NCBI GenBank assembly: GCA_934101795.1
Contig: CAKORY010000007.1
Location: 1 to 44,320, forward strand
Source of the DNA: an uncultured Bacilli bacterium
Lineage (GTDB): Bacteria; Bacillota_I; Bacilli_A; RF39; UBA660
DNA length: 44,320 bases
Reading direction: 5' to 3'
Under the pieces are notes generated by a model. The model saw only the letters and a list, made by a program, of their open reading frames with translations. It searched no databases and was not told the DNA's origin. The first letter of the stretch is position 1. Every line of letters begins with the position of its first letter. Of the stretch, positions 25,431 through 33,815 are shown piece after piece. A program made the translations under genes and the position numbers.

Positions 25431-26183
25431 ATGAATAAAAAAGTTCCAATTATTATAATATGTGTATTGATGTTCATAATAATTTTATTATTAATAATTT
25501 TTAAAGATCGAATTAATGATGATAAAAAAATTATTGAATCATCTTATTTAGTTATTGGAAATGAAAGTGTTTGGATGTATGATGATAAGTGGCAAAAATC
25601 TTCATATAATTTAATTGAAAATAAAAAAATGAATGTTTATATTGATAGTGTCTATAAAGGAAATTTTACAATGAAACATGGTAATAAATGGAATTTATTT
25701 CTTAATAATAATTATTATTCATATGATGGAGAAATGATAGCTTTTTCAAGTGATTTTATTCATTTAGAAAATTTTTCTGTTACTAATATTGATAATAAAG
25801 ATTTGAAAGAAATTAATAAAATTTTAAAGTATAATTATAAATTGGATAATTTTTCAACTGCTGAAAAAATTGAAGTTGACTTAAATAAAGATGGTAAACT
25901 GGAAAGTATAATTAATGTTTCAAATTTAGATAAAACAAATCAAAATACATATTTTAATTTACTTTTTGTTTATATTGATAATGATGTTCATGTATTAATT
26001 AATGAAGATATTAGTCCAGCAGATTATTTTAATTCTCCCGTTTATAGTATAAATTATATTTTAAATGTGAATAATCAAAGTAGTATTTTGGTAAAAAAGG
26101 GGTATTTCTCTGATGCTGGAAAGTCTGGAAATGTAATGTATCAATTAAGAGATGGAAAATATAAAATTGTTATGGAAGATTAG
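25431..26183 (+). CDS. membrane-anchored extracytoplasmic protein in the secretion operon
   Basis: 250 aa with an N-terminal membrane helix (residues ~5-25) and an outward-facing beta-rich domain. VDLNKDGKLESII near residue 147-160 resembles a calcium-binding EF-hand/dockerin-type loop within a VCBS-like context. AAGGAGGT gives a very strong ribosome site, 11 bases after the wall hydrolase. No family is recognised; it may be a structural or calcium-dependent surface component of the apparatus, judged only from position. Confidence 0.65.
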   Translation: MNKKVPIIIICVLMFIIILLLIIFKDRINDDKKIIESSYLVIGNESVWMYDDKWQKSSYNLIENKKMNVYIDSVYKGNFTMKHGNKWNLFLNNNYYSYDGEMIAFSSDFIHLENFSVTNIDNKDLKEINKILKYNYKLDNFSTAEKIEVDLNKDGKLESIINVSNLDKTNQNTYFNLLFVYIDNDVHVLINEDISPADYFNSPVYSINYILNVNNQSSILVKKGYFSDAGKSGNVMYQLRDGKYKIVMED

Positions 26184-26226
26184 AAAAAAATGTAGTATAA
26201 TAAATTAAATGAAAGGAACATGTGTT

Positions 26227-28374
26227 ATGAAATTTAAAGTTGAACCAAAGGATTTTTTCCTTTTTGTGTTATATTGTATATTATTATTTTATTTATGTGC
26301 AATAGCTGTTCTTAATTTTTCTTCTTTATCTACTGATGGAACATTTTATGGACTACTTCCATTTAAAGCTTTTACGCCAGAATTTTTTCCTGCCACTATT
26401 GTATTATTTATAGTTGCGTTAGTTAGTATTTTTACTAGTGTATCTTCTTATATTTTTAAAAAAGATAAAGATGGTGGTTTTGGTTTAATTTTTAAGAAAA
26501 AATCTAATGATGGTTATTCGAGTTGGGCTAAAGATAAAGATATAAAAGAACAATCTGGAGTAGAATGTGTTCATCCAACTGATGAAACAGTTAGTGCTGC
26601 TGGTATTCCTTTAATAAATAATGGTAAGGATATTTGGGTTGATAATGGTGAATATCATAATTTAGTTATAGGTTCCACTGGTAGTGGTAAAACACAAACT
26701 ATAGTTAAACCAATGGTTAATTTGCTTGCTAAAAAGGGTGAGTCAATGATTATTACAGACCCTAAAGGAGAAATTTATAAATATAGTGCTGGTTATTTAA
26801 AAGAAAAAGGCTATAGAATTATTGTTCTTAATTTTAGAGAGCCTCAAAGAGGAAATAGTTGGAATCCTCTTTCTCTTCCTAATCAATATTATAGAGCAGG
26901 TAATAAAGATAAAGCAATTGAACTTTTAAATGATGTTGCATTAAATATTTTGTATGATCCATCAAATAAGAATGAATCTGATTTCTGGGAAAAATCCGCA
27001 GCTGACTATTTTTCTGGACTTGCTTTAGGTTTGTTTCAAGATGCTAAAGAAGAAGAAGTTAACTTAAATAGTATTAATGTAATGAGTACTGTTGGTGAAG
27101 AAAGATATGCAACAAGTAATTATATTAAAGAATATTTTGGTATGAAGGGTGAAAAATCTAATGCATATATGTTTGCATCTAGTACAATTAATGCACCAAA
27201 TGATACTAAAGGCGGATTACTTGCAACATTCAGACAAAAGATAAGAAATTTCTCAACTGGAGAATCTTTAAGTGAAATGCTTTCTTATAGTGATTTTAAT
27301 ATGAAAGATATTGGAAATGGTAAAACTGCAGTATTTATGATTATTCATGATGAAAAGAAAACTTATCATCCTTTGATGACAATATTTATTAAACAATGTT
27401 ATGAAACTTTAATTGATGTTGCTCAAGAAAATGGTGGTAAACTTCCAGTTAGAACTAATTTTATATTAGATGAATTTGCTAATATGCCACCACTTAAAGA
27501 TGTAGATGCTATGGTATCTGCAGCTAGAAGTAGAGATATTAGATTTACGTTTATTATTCAAAACTTTGCCCAACTTAATGATGTATATGGGGATAATGTT
27601 GCTGAAATTATTAAAGGAAACTGTGGTAACTTAGTTTATTTAATTAGTACAGAAATGAAAGCGTTAGAAGAAATTAGTAAGATGTGTGGTGAGGTTAAAG
27701 TTACTGATGAAAAAGATAAAAATGCAACTAGACCACTTATAACAATTACTGATTTACAAAAGATGAAGTTGTTTGAAGCTATTATTATTAGACTTAGGAC
27801 TAGTCCATTTAGAACAAAGTTAGAACCAGATTTTAAAATGGAATGGGGTATTGAAAGAAAAGAAGAAGATTATCCAACAAGAATGAAACATGAAGTTGAA
27901 ATGTTCGATTTGAAAAAATTTGTTACTGAAGAACGTAGTAAAAGAATGGCACAAAATGATAATAATTTTGGTGGTAATAATCCTTTTAGACCTGTAAGTG
28001 ATATGCCATCGTTTAGTCCTTTTGGACCAATGCCTTCACAAGGTATACCAAGTGCTTTAGGTAATATGGATATTGACAGTATGCTTAAGGATTTGGATGA
28101 AAAATTTAAGGAATTAGATCGTCAAGAAGCTGAAAGAAATAAAGCTAAAGAAAATGCTTTTATGCCTAAGGATGATATTAAGCTTCCTAGATTAGATGAT
28201 AAAAAAGAAGATAAAAAGGATTCTATAATTGAATTTAAAGAAGAACCTCAAATAAAAAAGGATATAATGGTTGCTGAAAATCCTAAAATTAATGTTGATA
28301 AAGATAGTAAGGTAATAGCTGATAATGTTATATCTGATGATGAATTCTTTGATGATTTCTTTGGAGAAGATTAA
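26227..28374 (+). CDS. virD4: VirD4/TraG-type coupling ATPase
   Basis: 715 aa. Two N-terminal membrane helices (residues ~11-30 and ~56-76), then Walker A GSTGSGKT at about 149-156, a second landmark SWNPLSLP and FWEKSA, and Walker B FILDEFANMP near 420. Coupling proteins recruit substrates to type IV channels. The tail after ~580 is proline- and lysine-rich and ends in acidic DDEFFDDFFGED, perhaps a substrate docking or regulatory tail. ATG 26227 is preferred because AAAGGA lies before it; ATG 26209 precedes that site. A TATAAT at 26196-26201 may give the gene its own promoter. No relaxase is adjacent. Confidence 0.9.
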   Translation: MKFKVEPKDFFLFVLYCILLFYLCAIAVLNFSSLSTDGTFYGLLPFKAFTPEFFPATIVLFIVALVSIFTSVSSYIFKKDKDGGFGLIFKKKSNDGYSSWAKDKDIKEQSGVECVHPTDETVSAAGIPLINNGKDIWVDNGEYHNLVIGSTGSGKTQTIVKPMVNLLAKKGESMIITDPKGEIYKYSAGYLKEKGYRIIVLNFREPQRGNSWNPLSLPNQYYRAGNKDKAIELLNDVALNILYDPSNKNESDFWEKSAADYFSGLALGLFQDAKEEEVNLNSINVMSTVGEERYATSNYIKEYFGMKGEKSNAYMFASSTINAPNDTKGGLLATFRQKIRNFSTGESLSEMLSYSDFNMKDIGNGKTAVFMIIHDEKKTYHPLMTIFIKQCYETLIDVAQENGGKLPVRTNFILDEFANMPPLKDVDAMVSAARSRDIRFTFIIQNFAQLNDVYGDNVAEIIKGNCGNLVYLISTEMKALEEISKMCGEVKVTDEKDKNATRPLITITDLQKMKLFEAIIIRLRTSPFRTKLEPDFKMEWGIERKEEDYPTRMKHEVEMFDLKKFVTEERSKRMAQNDNNFGGNNPFRPVSDMPSFSPFGPMPSQGIPSALGNMDIDSMLKDLDEKFKELDRQEAERNKAKENAFMPKDDIKLPRLDDKKEDKKDSIIEFKEEPQIKKDIMVAENPKINVDKDSKVIADNVISDDEFFDDFFGED

Positions 28375-28399
28375 AACACAAGATTCTTTGTGTTTTTTT
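28373..28399 (+). terminator. intrinsic terminator of the secretion operon
   Basis: AAAACACAA (28373-28381) pairs with TTGTGTTTT (28388-28396), six-base loop, T-run to 28399. It overlaps the last base pairs of the coupling-protein stop. Confidence 0.75.
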
Positions 28400-28500
28400 C
28401 TAAAAAAATTTAGAAATTTAATGTTCTGTATATAATTCGACATTTATTGCACCTTTAATATGGTAGGATAGAAATTGTTTCTACGAAAGGGGGTGTGATT

Positions 28501-29349
28501 ATGCCAGTAGAAACTAAAGAATTTATATGGCTCACTAATGATTTGGTATTTAAATATATTTTTAGTCATGAAGATATATTAATGGATTTTTTTAATTCTT
28601 ATCTAGAGTTTGTGGGTTCTGATTTAAGAGTTTTAGATGCACATATTACACCGCAGAAATATGTGCAAAATGATCATATTAAACTCCATGATTGTTATCT
28701 TGATATATGCGTAGTTTTATCAAATAGAGAAATTATTAATATTGAGATGTATAATAATTTTGGGATGCCTGAATGCAAAAAGAGTTTAACTTATGCATCA
28801 ATGCTATATTCACATCAGCTTAAGAAAAAAGAACCATATGATAATGCTAAGAAAGTAACTAGTTTAAATATTATGAAAGGTAATTTTAATGAAGAAAATA
28901 ATAGCTTATTAAATAGGTATGAGTTAATTAATTTGAAAAATCATAAAAAGTTGCTTGAAGATGGATTAGAAATGTTATTACTTAGACTTGACATTTTAGA
29001 AAAAGAAGAGTATTCTAAAGATAAATCAAGATGTATAAGGTGGCTAAAATTTATGAATGCAAAAGACTATGAAGAAGCAGAAGAAATAGCGAAAGGAGAT
29101 AAGAATTTAATGAGCACAGTTGAAATGGTAAGGGACTTTGTAAGCGATCCAGAAGTTAGAAGTTTGTTTGACAGAGATAAATTAAAAGAAGAGTCAGCAG
29201 AACTACGTGGTAAGGAAGTTGGAATAATTGAAGGTAAAGAGCTTGGAATAATTGAAACAGCTAAGAATATGTTGAAGGAAAATTATTCTTTTGAACAAAT
29301 AAGTAAGATTACAAATTTATCAGCTTCTGAGATTAAAAAATTAGTGTAG
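28501..29349 (+). CDS. Rpn-family PD-(D/E)XK nuclease / transposase-like protein
   Basis: 282 aa of the Rpn (recombination-promoting nuclease, formerly putative transposase) family. Landmarks: LTNDLVFKYIFSHED at the start, CYLDICVVLSNREIINIEMYN (Asp68, Glu82) as the nuclease core, then LTYASMLYSHQLKKKEPY. The usual final Gln after the Glu is Tyr here. The tail carries a short tandem duplication (GKEVGIIEGKELGIIE), typical for the variable C-terminus of these proteins. AAAGGGGGTG is its ribosome site. Stand-alone gene between two terminators. Confidence 0.85.
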   Translation: MPVETKEFIWLTNDLVFKYIFSHEDILMDFFNSYLEFVGSDLRVLDAHITPQKYVQNDHIKLHDCYLDICVVLSNREIINIEMYNNFGMPECKKSLTYASMLYSHQLKKKEPYDNAKKVTSLNIMKGNFNEENNSLLNRYELINLKNHKKLLEDGLEMLLLRLDILEKEEYSKDKSRCIRWLKFMNAKDYEEAEEIAKGDKNLMSTVEMVRDFVSDPEVRSLFDRDKLKEESAELRGKEVGIIEGKELGIIETAKNMLKENYSFEQISKITNLSASEIKKLV

Positions 29350-29350
29350 T

Positions 29351-29376
29351 TAAGATAGAGAGAAATCTCTATCTTA
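29351..29376 (+). terminator. intrinsic terminator of the Rpn gene
   Basis: TAAGATAGAGA (29351-29361) pairs with TCTCTATCTTA (29366-29376), GAAA tetraloop. The T-run is interrupted, so strength is uncertain. Confidence 0.65.
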
Positions 29377-29493
29377 TTTAATTTGTTTAAATAATAAGTA
29401 GTTAATATGGCATTGATATAGTAAACTTAAAATAATTAGGTGTTTGTTATTTGGTTTTGATAAAAATATTCATATTATATATTGTGACTATAT

Positions 29494-29748
29494 ATGAATA
29501 GAATTAAATTAAGTGAATATAATCCGGGAATGGGAATTTTAATTGATGTTCAACATCCAGAGGATTACATGAAAAATCCTACATTAGGTAGTGTAAACAT
29601 TTATGCTGATAAATTACTTTTTAATAGTAAAAATTATTTAGATTTTAGTAAAAAATATTATATTATATGTAATAAAGGACATTTAAGTGGAAGAGTAGTT
29701 GCTTATTTAGAATATCTTGGATATAATGTGACTCAAGTATTACATTAA
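29494..29748 (+). CDS. rhodanese-like protein, 84 aa
   Basis: Compact single rhodanese domain: ILIDVQHPEDYMKNPTLGSV is the entry motif, and CNKGHLSGRVVAYLEYLGYN supplies the active-site loop with Cys59 and the following helix. Rhodaneses carry persulfide sulfur or act as sulfur relays. At 84 residues it is among the shortest members, lacking an N-terminal extension, and there is no signal peptide. No strong ribosome site is seen before ATG 29494. Upstream 29377-29493 holds no other feature I can support. Confidence 0.8.
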   Translation: MNRIKLSEYNPGMGILIDVQHPEDYMKNPTLGSVNIYADKLLFNSKNYLDFSKKYYIICNKGHLSGRVVAYLEYLGYNVTQVLH

Positions 29749-29794
29749 TTTAGTATTTTAAACAAAATGTGATATAATAATAAATGTGATTATT

Positions 29795-30379
29795 ATGAAT
29801 GAATTATTTAATAGTTTTTATGAATTTATTATGAGTACAATTGAGGCATTGGGGGTATATGGTCCTTTTCTTGGGTCTCTTTTCATTATACTTGAAAGTA
29901 TTATACCTCCATTACCTTTATTTGTTTTTATTACAATTAATTTTTTAGCATTTGGTGGAGTATTAGGCTTTTTTATTTCATGGATATGTACATGTATTGG
30001 TTGTATTATTTCATACTATTTAGTTAAAAAATTTCTTAGAAATTGGATCGTTGATAAAATTAAAAATGTTAATTTACTTACAAAGTGTATGCATTATATT
30101 GAAAATCTTTCTTTGAGTCAAGTAACTGTTATTTTATCTATCCCGTTTACCCCTGCTTTTATGATTAATATAGCTGCTGGATTATGTAATATGAATTTTA
30201 AAAAGTTTGTAGTTGCTATTTTGATTAGTAAAATATTTTTGGTTTATTTCTGGGGAGTTGTTGGTACCAGTCTTTTAGATAGTTTACATAATCCAACAAG
30301 TATTATTACAGTTATAGTAATGATGTTAGTTGCTTATATTTTTAGTATTATAATAAAAAAAGTGCTTAAAATTGATTAA
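29795..30379 (+). CDS. VTT/DedA-family membrane protein
   Basis: 194 aa with about five membrane helices. The pattern YGPFLGSLFIILESIIPPLPLF, a glycine-rich GVLGFFISW helix, and IPFTPAFMINIAAGLCNMNF is characteristic of VTT-domain proteins (TVP38/TMEM64, YdjX-like, DedA superfamily), implicated in phospholipid translocation or membrane homeostasis. ATG 29795 is preferred to GTG 29786. A promoter-like TGATATAAT (extended -10) lies at 29770-29778. Its end overlaps the convergent gene by 14 bases, with a hairpin over both stops. Confidence 0.8.
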   Translation: MNELFNSFYEFIMSTIEALGVYGPFLGSLFIILESIIPPLPLFVFITINFLAFGGVLGFFISWICTCIGCIISYYLVKKFLRNWIVDKIKNVNLLTKCMHYIENLSLSQVTVILSIPFTPAFMINIAAGLCNMNFKKFVVAILISKIFLVYFWGVVGTSLLDSLHNPTSIITVIVMMLVAYIFSIIIKKVLKID

Positions 30380-30387
30380 ACACTTTT
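30358..30387. terminator. hairpin over overlapping convergent gene ends
   Basis: AAAAGTG-c-TTAA (30358-30369) pairs with TTAA-a-CACTTTT (30376-30387), with one mismatch. It spans the stop codons of both convergent genes and has T-runs in both directions, so it likely terminates both. Confidence 0.6.
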
Positions 30388-31118
30388 CTAATTAGTAACA
30401 TATCTTTATTTGGTATATCATGAAATTTTAATGCTTCATTGATTGTATTTTGAAAAATTTTATTTATTATTTCACAATTTTCATAATTTATTTCAATATT
30501 GTTATCTATTATATACTCTTTAATTATCTTAATAAGTGATTGAACTTCATAACATGGAGTATCAATTTCTTTTTTTTCTTTTTCAATAGTTATTTTATAT
30601 TCTGAAAATTCATATGGATTTTCAAAATCAGTTCCTGTTAAATCAATTGAAGCTTTTTGATAATATTTTATACAATTTAAATTAAATAATACTAATGTGC
30701 TAACTGAAAAAGAATTTATAATATTTTGGAATCTATGAATGTCTATTTTTCTTAAAGCATTTATATCAATGAATATTCCATCAAAATCTTTTGAAATCTT
30801 TTCGTAATCAATCCAGTTGTTACGTGGATATTTACTTTTTAAATAATTAATTTTTTCTATACTATCAATAACAAAAATAGTACTGTTATCTTTTAATGTG
30901 AAATGGATGGCTGGAAGTAAGTATGGATTATTAAATTGATGATAAAAAAGAATGTGTGGATGATAACATAAATATTCAACCCATTCATTATAATTTGAAT
31001 ATCTATTGTCATAGATTGTAGCCCAAAGACCTCCGATAGGTTTAACTCCATTAGAATTTTTAATTTCCAAAAATAAATCTGATGATAAATTATTTGTACC
31101 AATACTTAAGTAATTCAT
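30366..31118 (-). CDS. unrecognised protein, 250 aa
   Basis: No membrane segment or signal peptide. The N-terminal half has a KPIGGLWATIYDNRYSNYNE segment and NNWIDYEKISKDFDGIFID, a pattern of conserved aromatic and acidic residues that suggests an enzymatic fold, but I cannot name the family. The second half is helical and lysine-rich. ATG 31118 follows a GGGGGA ribosome site and a promoter that shares its -35 box with the MscS gene. Convergent with the VTT gene, overlapping by 14 bases. Similar stand-alone genes are often accessory, for example defence or phage-related, but this is only inference. Confidence 0.65.
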   Translation of the reverse strand: MNYLSIGTNNLSSDLFLEIKNSNGVKPIGGLWATIYDNRYSNYNEWVEYLCYHPHILFYHQFNNPYLLPAIHFTLKDNSTIFVIDSIEKINYLKSKYPRNNWIDYEKISKDFDGIFIDINALRKIDIHRFQNIINSFSVSTLVLFNLNCIKYYQKASIDLTGTDFENPYEFSEYKITIEKEKKEIDTPCYEVQSLIKIIKEYIIDNNIEINYENCEIINKIFQNTINEALKFHDIPNKDMLLIRKVFNQF

Positions 31119-31142
31119 AATATCCCCCGTTTAGTGATTATT

Positions 31143-31193
31143 ATTATAACATAATTTTTAAGAATTGCAAATTTTTTAAAATTTTGATATTAT
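31143..31193. promoter_or_regulatory. divergent promoters sharing one -35 hexamer
   Basis: The palindromic TTGCAA at 31165-31170 serves both strands: plus strand 17-base spacer then TATTAT (31188-31193), minus strand 16-base spacer then TATAAT (31148-31143). Only one polymerase can use it at a time. Confidence 0.6.
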
Positions 31194-31210
31194 TATAGTG
31201 GTGGTATAAA

Positions 31211-32035
31211 ATGAAAGAATTTTTAGACAAATATCTTGATAAATTTATTGCTATTATATTAATAGTGGCAGTTACTATAGTTATTAATTCAATTTTAGAC
31301 AAAATAATTGATAGAACTATTAGAAGAAAAAGAAAGAAAAATGTTACAACATTACTCATGTTTATAAAAAGAATTAAAAAGTTAGTTCTATATGGACTTA
31401 TGATACTTCTTGCTTTAGGGCAATTTGAAGCTTTTCATAGATTTTCTGTTACTTTGTTATCAGGATTAGGAATAAGTTCAGTTGTTTTGGGACTTGCTGC
31501 ACAAGAAAGTTTAAAGGATTTTTTTGGAAGCTTTGCACTTGTTATAGGTGATGCTTTTGAAGTTGGTGATTTTATAGAATGTTCAAATCAAGGTGTTAGT
31601 GGTACTGTTGAAGATATTACTATGAGACATACAATTATTAGAACCATTAATAATCGAAGAGTCATAATTCCTAATAGTCAAATGAATTCTTATACTATTG
31701 AGAATTTTAACTATTCAGATAATGAAAATATGAAATTAGTTGATTTTACAATATCTTATGAATCTGATGTTGATAAAGCAATGAATATAATTAAAGAAGA
31801 AATGTGTAAGATGTATCATCCAAATCCTAAAGGAAAAAATAAAGATGTTGAATTTCCAAAAGTTAGAGTGGCTAGTTGGAATGATTCTTCAATTAGTATA
31901 AGAGCTTGGGTTTGGGGAGAGAATAATGGAGATACTTTTGAGAATATGTATAATTTAAATTATATTATAAAAAAAAGATTTGATAAAGAGGGAATTGAAA
32001 TACCGTATCCTCATGTTGTTACAATAAAGAAATAG
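31211..32035 (+). CDS. MscS-family mechanosensitive channel
   Basis: 274 aa with three membrane helices (~13-33, ~62-80, ~85-110). The pore-lining TM3 shows the GLGISSVVLGLAAQESLKDF pattern of alternating Gly/Ala, and the following FFGSFALVIGDAFEVGDFIE plus FNYSDNENMKL are the beta domain of MscS. It opens under membrane tension to release solutes during osmotic downshock. GGTGGT gives the start. Monocistronic, with a divergent neighbour and a shared -35 box. Confidence 0.92.
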   Translation: MKEFLDKYLDKFIAIILIVAVTIVINSILDKIIDRTIRRKRKKNVTTLLMFIKRIKKLVLYGLMILLALGQFEAFHRFSVTLLSGLGISSVVLGLAAQESLKDFFGSFALVIGDAFEVGDFIECSNQGVSGTVEDITMRHTIIRTINNRRVIIPNSQMNSYTIENFNYSDNENMKLVDFTISYESDVDKAMNIIKEEMCKMYHPNPKGKNKDVEFPKVRVASWNDSSISIRAWVWGENNGDTFENMYNLNYIIKKRFDKEGIEIPYPHVVTIKK

Positions 32036-32123
32036 TTTACATTAATTTGTAAATTATTTTTTTATATAGTATTATTTTATTTCAAAAAGTGTTATACTAT
32101 ACTCATAGTAAGGAGATGTTGTT

Positions 32124-33149
32124 ATGAAAGCATGTGCAATTAAAGGTGTTAAACAATTTGAAATTAAAGAAATTGAAGAACCTAAAGCTGATGGCAAAAA
32201 AGTTATAATTGATGTTTTAAAAACTGGTATTTGTGGTTCTGATATTCATTATTGGGTTAATGGAGATCCTAAAGGATTAGTCTTGGGGCATGAATTTTGT
32301 GGTAGAGTTGTTGATCCCGGAGATAGACTGGATTTAGAAGTTGGTGATAGAGTTACTGCTCTTCCTATTTCACCTTGTGGTAAGTGTGAAGCTTGTCGTA
32401 AAGGAGAGATACAATATTGTAGTGCAACTTGGAGTGAAGCTGTTGGACTTTCAATTAATAATCCTGGAGGGCTTACAAGACGTATTGCTGTTAGAAGTGA
32501 TATGGTTATTAAAATTCCTGATGATATGAAAGATGAAGAAGTAGCGATGGTTGAACCTACAGCCGTTGGTCTTCATGCAGCACATTTAGGAAGAATTGCT
32601 GTTGGCGATGATGTTTTAGTTATTGGTGGAGGTATTATTGGTCTAGTTAGTGCTATGTTTGCTAAACTTGAAGGTGCTAGTAGAGTAGTTGTTACTGAAA
32701 CTAATGAAGAAAGAGGTAAAAAAGCTGTTAAACTTGGTGTTGCTGATGAATGGAGAAATGCCTTAGATGAAAATTTAGTACCTGATATGATGGCAAAAAC
32801 TAATGGTGGCTTTGATGTTATTATTGAATGTTGTGGTAATAGTGCTGCAGTAAATAGTGCTCTTTCAATGGTTAAACCAGGTGGAATTGTTGTTCTAGTT
32901 GGTGTTGCTATGGATGCTGTTCCAACTTATACAATTATGGCCGTTATGAAGGAATTAGTTGTTCAAGGTGCTATTGCTTATACTTATGATGAATTTAAGT
33001 CTTGTATTGATTTAATTGCTAATAAAAAGTTAAATGTTATGAAGTTTGTTGATGATATTGTACCTTTAGATGGTGTTCAAAAAGCTTATGAAAGACTTAC
33101 AAGTGGTAAAGATTCAGCAGTTAAAATAATTGTTGATCCTAATAAATAA
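32124..33149 (+). CDS. zinc-dependent medium-chain alcohol/polyol dehydrogenase
   Basis: 341 aa MDR-family oxidoreductase. Catalytic zinc residues Cys37 and His56-Glu57 (GHEFCGRV), structural-zinc cysteines 85, 88, 91 and 99 (CGKCEACRKGEIQYC), and the Rossmann GGGIIG at 168-173 are all present. The acidic end of the second strand (VTETNEER) favours NAD over NADP. Closest overall type is the sorbitol/threonine/butanediol dehydrogenase branch, but the substrate is not readable. AAGGAGATG precedes the ATG. Single gene with its own terminator. Confidence 0.9.
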   Translation: MKACAIKGVKQFEIKEIEEPKADGKKVIIDVLKTGICGSDIHYWVNGDPKGLVLGHEFCGRVVDPGDRLDLEVGDRVTALPISPCGKCEACRKGEIQYCSATWSEAVGLSINNPGGLTRRIAVRSDMVIKIPDDMKDEEVAMVEPTAVGLHAAHLGRIAVGDDVLVIGGGIIGLVSAMFAKLEGASRVVVTETNEERGKKAVKLGVADEWRNALDENLVPDMMAKTNGGFDVIIECCGNSAAVNSALSMVKPGGIVVLVGVAMDAVPTYTIMAVMKELVVQGAIAYTYDEFKSCIDLIANKKLNVMKFVDDIVPLDGVQKAYERLTSGKDSAVKIIVDPNK

Positions 33150-33151
33150 TA

Positions 33152-33179
33152 TAAAACCTAACTATAACGTTAGGTTTTA
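33152..33179 (+). terminator. intrinsic terminator of the dehydrogenase
   Basis: TAAAACCTAAC (33152-33162) pairs with GTTAGGTTTTA (33169-33179), six-base loop. Confidence 0.8.
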
Positions 33180-33210
33180 ATTTATCATATAATAATAAAG
33201 GAAGTGCTTT

Positions 33211-33786
33211 ATGGATGATTTAAGTATTGATGTTTTAGTTAATAAAGAAAATATGTTAAGTATTGATTATATTCCTAAGAATATGTATATTGTTGATAAT
33301 AATGAAAATAATTTTCATAATTATTTAATTGATAATATAAAACCTATGCTTAGAACGGAAGTAAAACCTTATATAGAAAAATTAATTTATGATGCTAATA
33401 ATAATGGTATTAATATAATTATTGATAGTGCTTTTAGAAGTGGTACTTATCAACAAATAATACTTGATAAATTAATTTCTGAAAAAGGAAATGAAGCTTA
33501 TAAGTTAATTGCTTTACCTGGAGCATCAGAACATCAAACTGGTTTAGCTGTAGATTTTGCTATTTATGAAAATGGTATATATGATGATAATATTAAAGAA
33601 GATGATAAAGAAGCTATTTGGCTTAAAGATAATGCTTGGAAATATGGTTTTATTCTTAGGTATCCAAAAGGGAAAGAGAATATTACTGGTTATAATTTTG
33701 AACCTTGGCATTATAGATTTGTTGGAGTGGATTTAGCTAAAGAATTATATGAAAGAGATATTACTTTAGAAGAATATTATAAATAA
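33211..33786 (+). CDS. VanY-like D-Ala-D-Ala carboxypeptidase without signal peptide
   Basis: 191 aa of the peptidase M15B (VanY/VanXY) family. The zinc site is complete: SEHQTGLAVD (106-115, His108 and Asp115) and EPWHYR (Glu164 catalytic, His167). DSAFRSG near 72-78 is the substrate-binding strand. There is no signal peptide or membrane segment, so the enzyme is probably cytoplasmic, like VanX/VanXY, and could act on D-Ala-D-Ala dipeptide or precursors. No vancomycin-resistance gene set is nearby, so the role is likely wall recycling. Convergent with the next gene. Confidence 0.88.
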   Translation: MDDLSIDVLVNKENMLSIDYIPKNMYIVDNNENNFHNYLIDNIKPMLRTEVKPYIEKLIYDANNNGINIIIDSAFRSGTYQQIILDKLISEKGNEAYKLIALPGASEHQTGLAVDFAIYENGIYDDNIKEDDKEAIWLKDNAWKYGFILRYPKGKENITGYNFEPWHYRFVGVDLAKELYERDITLEEYYK

Positions 33787-33815
33787 AATAACGTTTCAAT
33801 TTTGAAACGTTATTT
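33786..33815. terminator. bidirectional terminator over convergent stops
   Basis: Perfect 14-bp stem AAATAACGTTTCAA (33786-33799) / TTGAAACGTTATTT (33802-33815) with a two-base gap. It includes the stop codons of both the VanY-like and the minus-strand regulator genes. Confidence 0.8.

Noticed and set aside
31144..31359. 71-codon minus-strand frame opposite the start of mscS
   Set aside because: It covers the divergent promoter region and is the antisense of membrane helices.
32036..32060. Terminator after mscS
   Set aside because: Only a five-base AT-rich stem (TTTAC/GTAAA) before the T-run; too weak to call.
33211..33786. Vancomycin resistance cluster
   Set aside because: Only a VanY-like enzyme is present; no ligase, dehydrogenase or sensor genes of the van type. 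The dehydrogenase at 32124 is a zinc alcohol dehydrogenase, not VanH.
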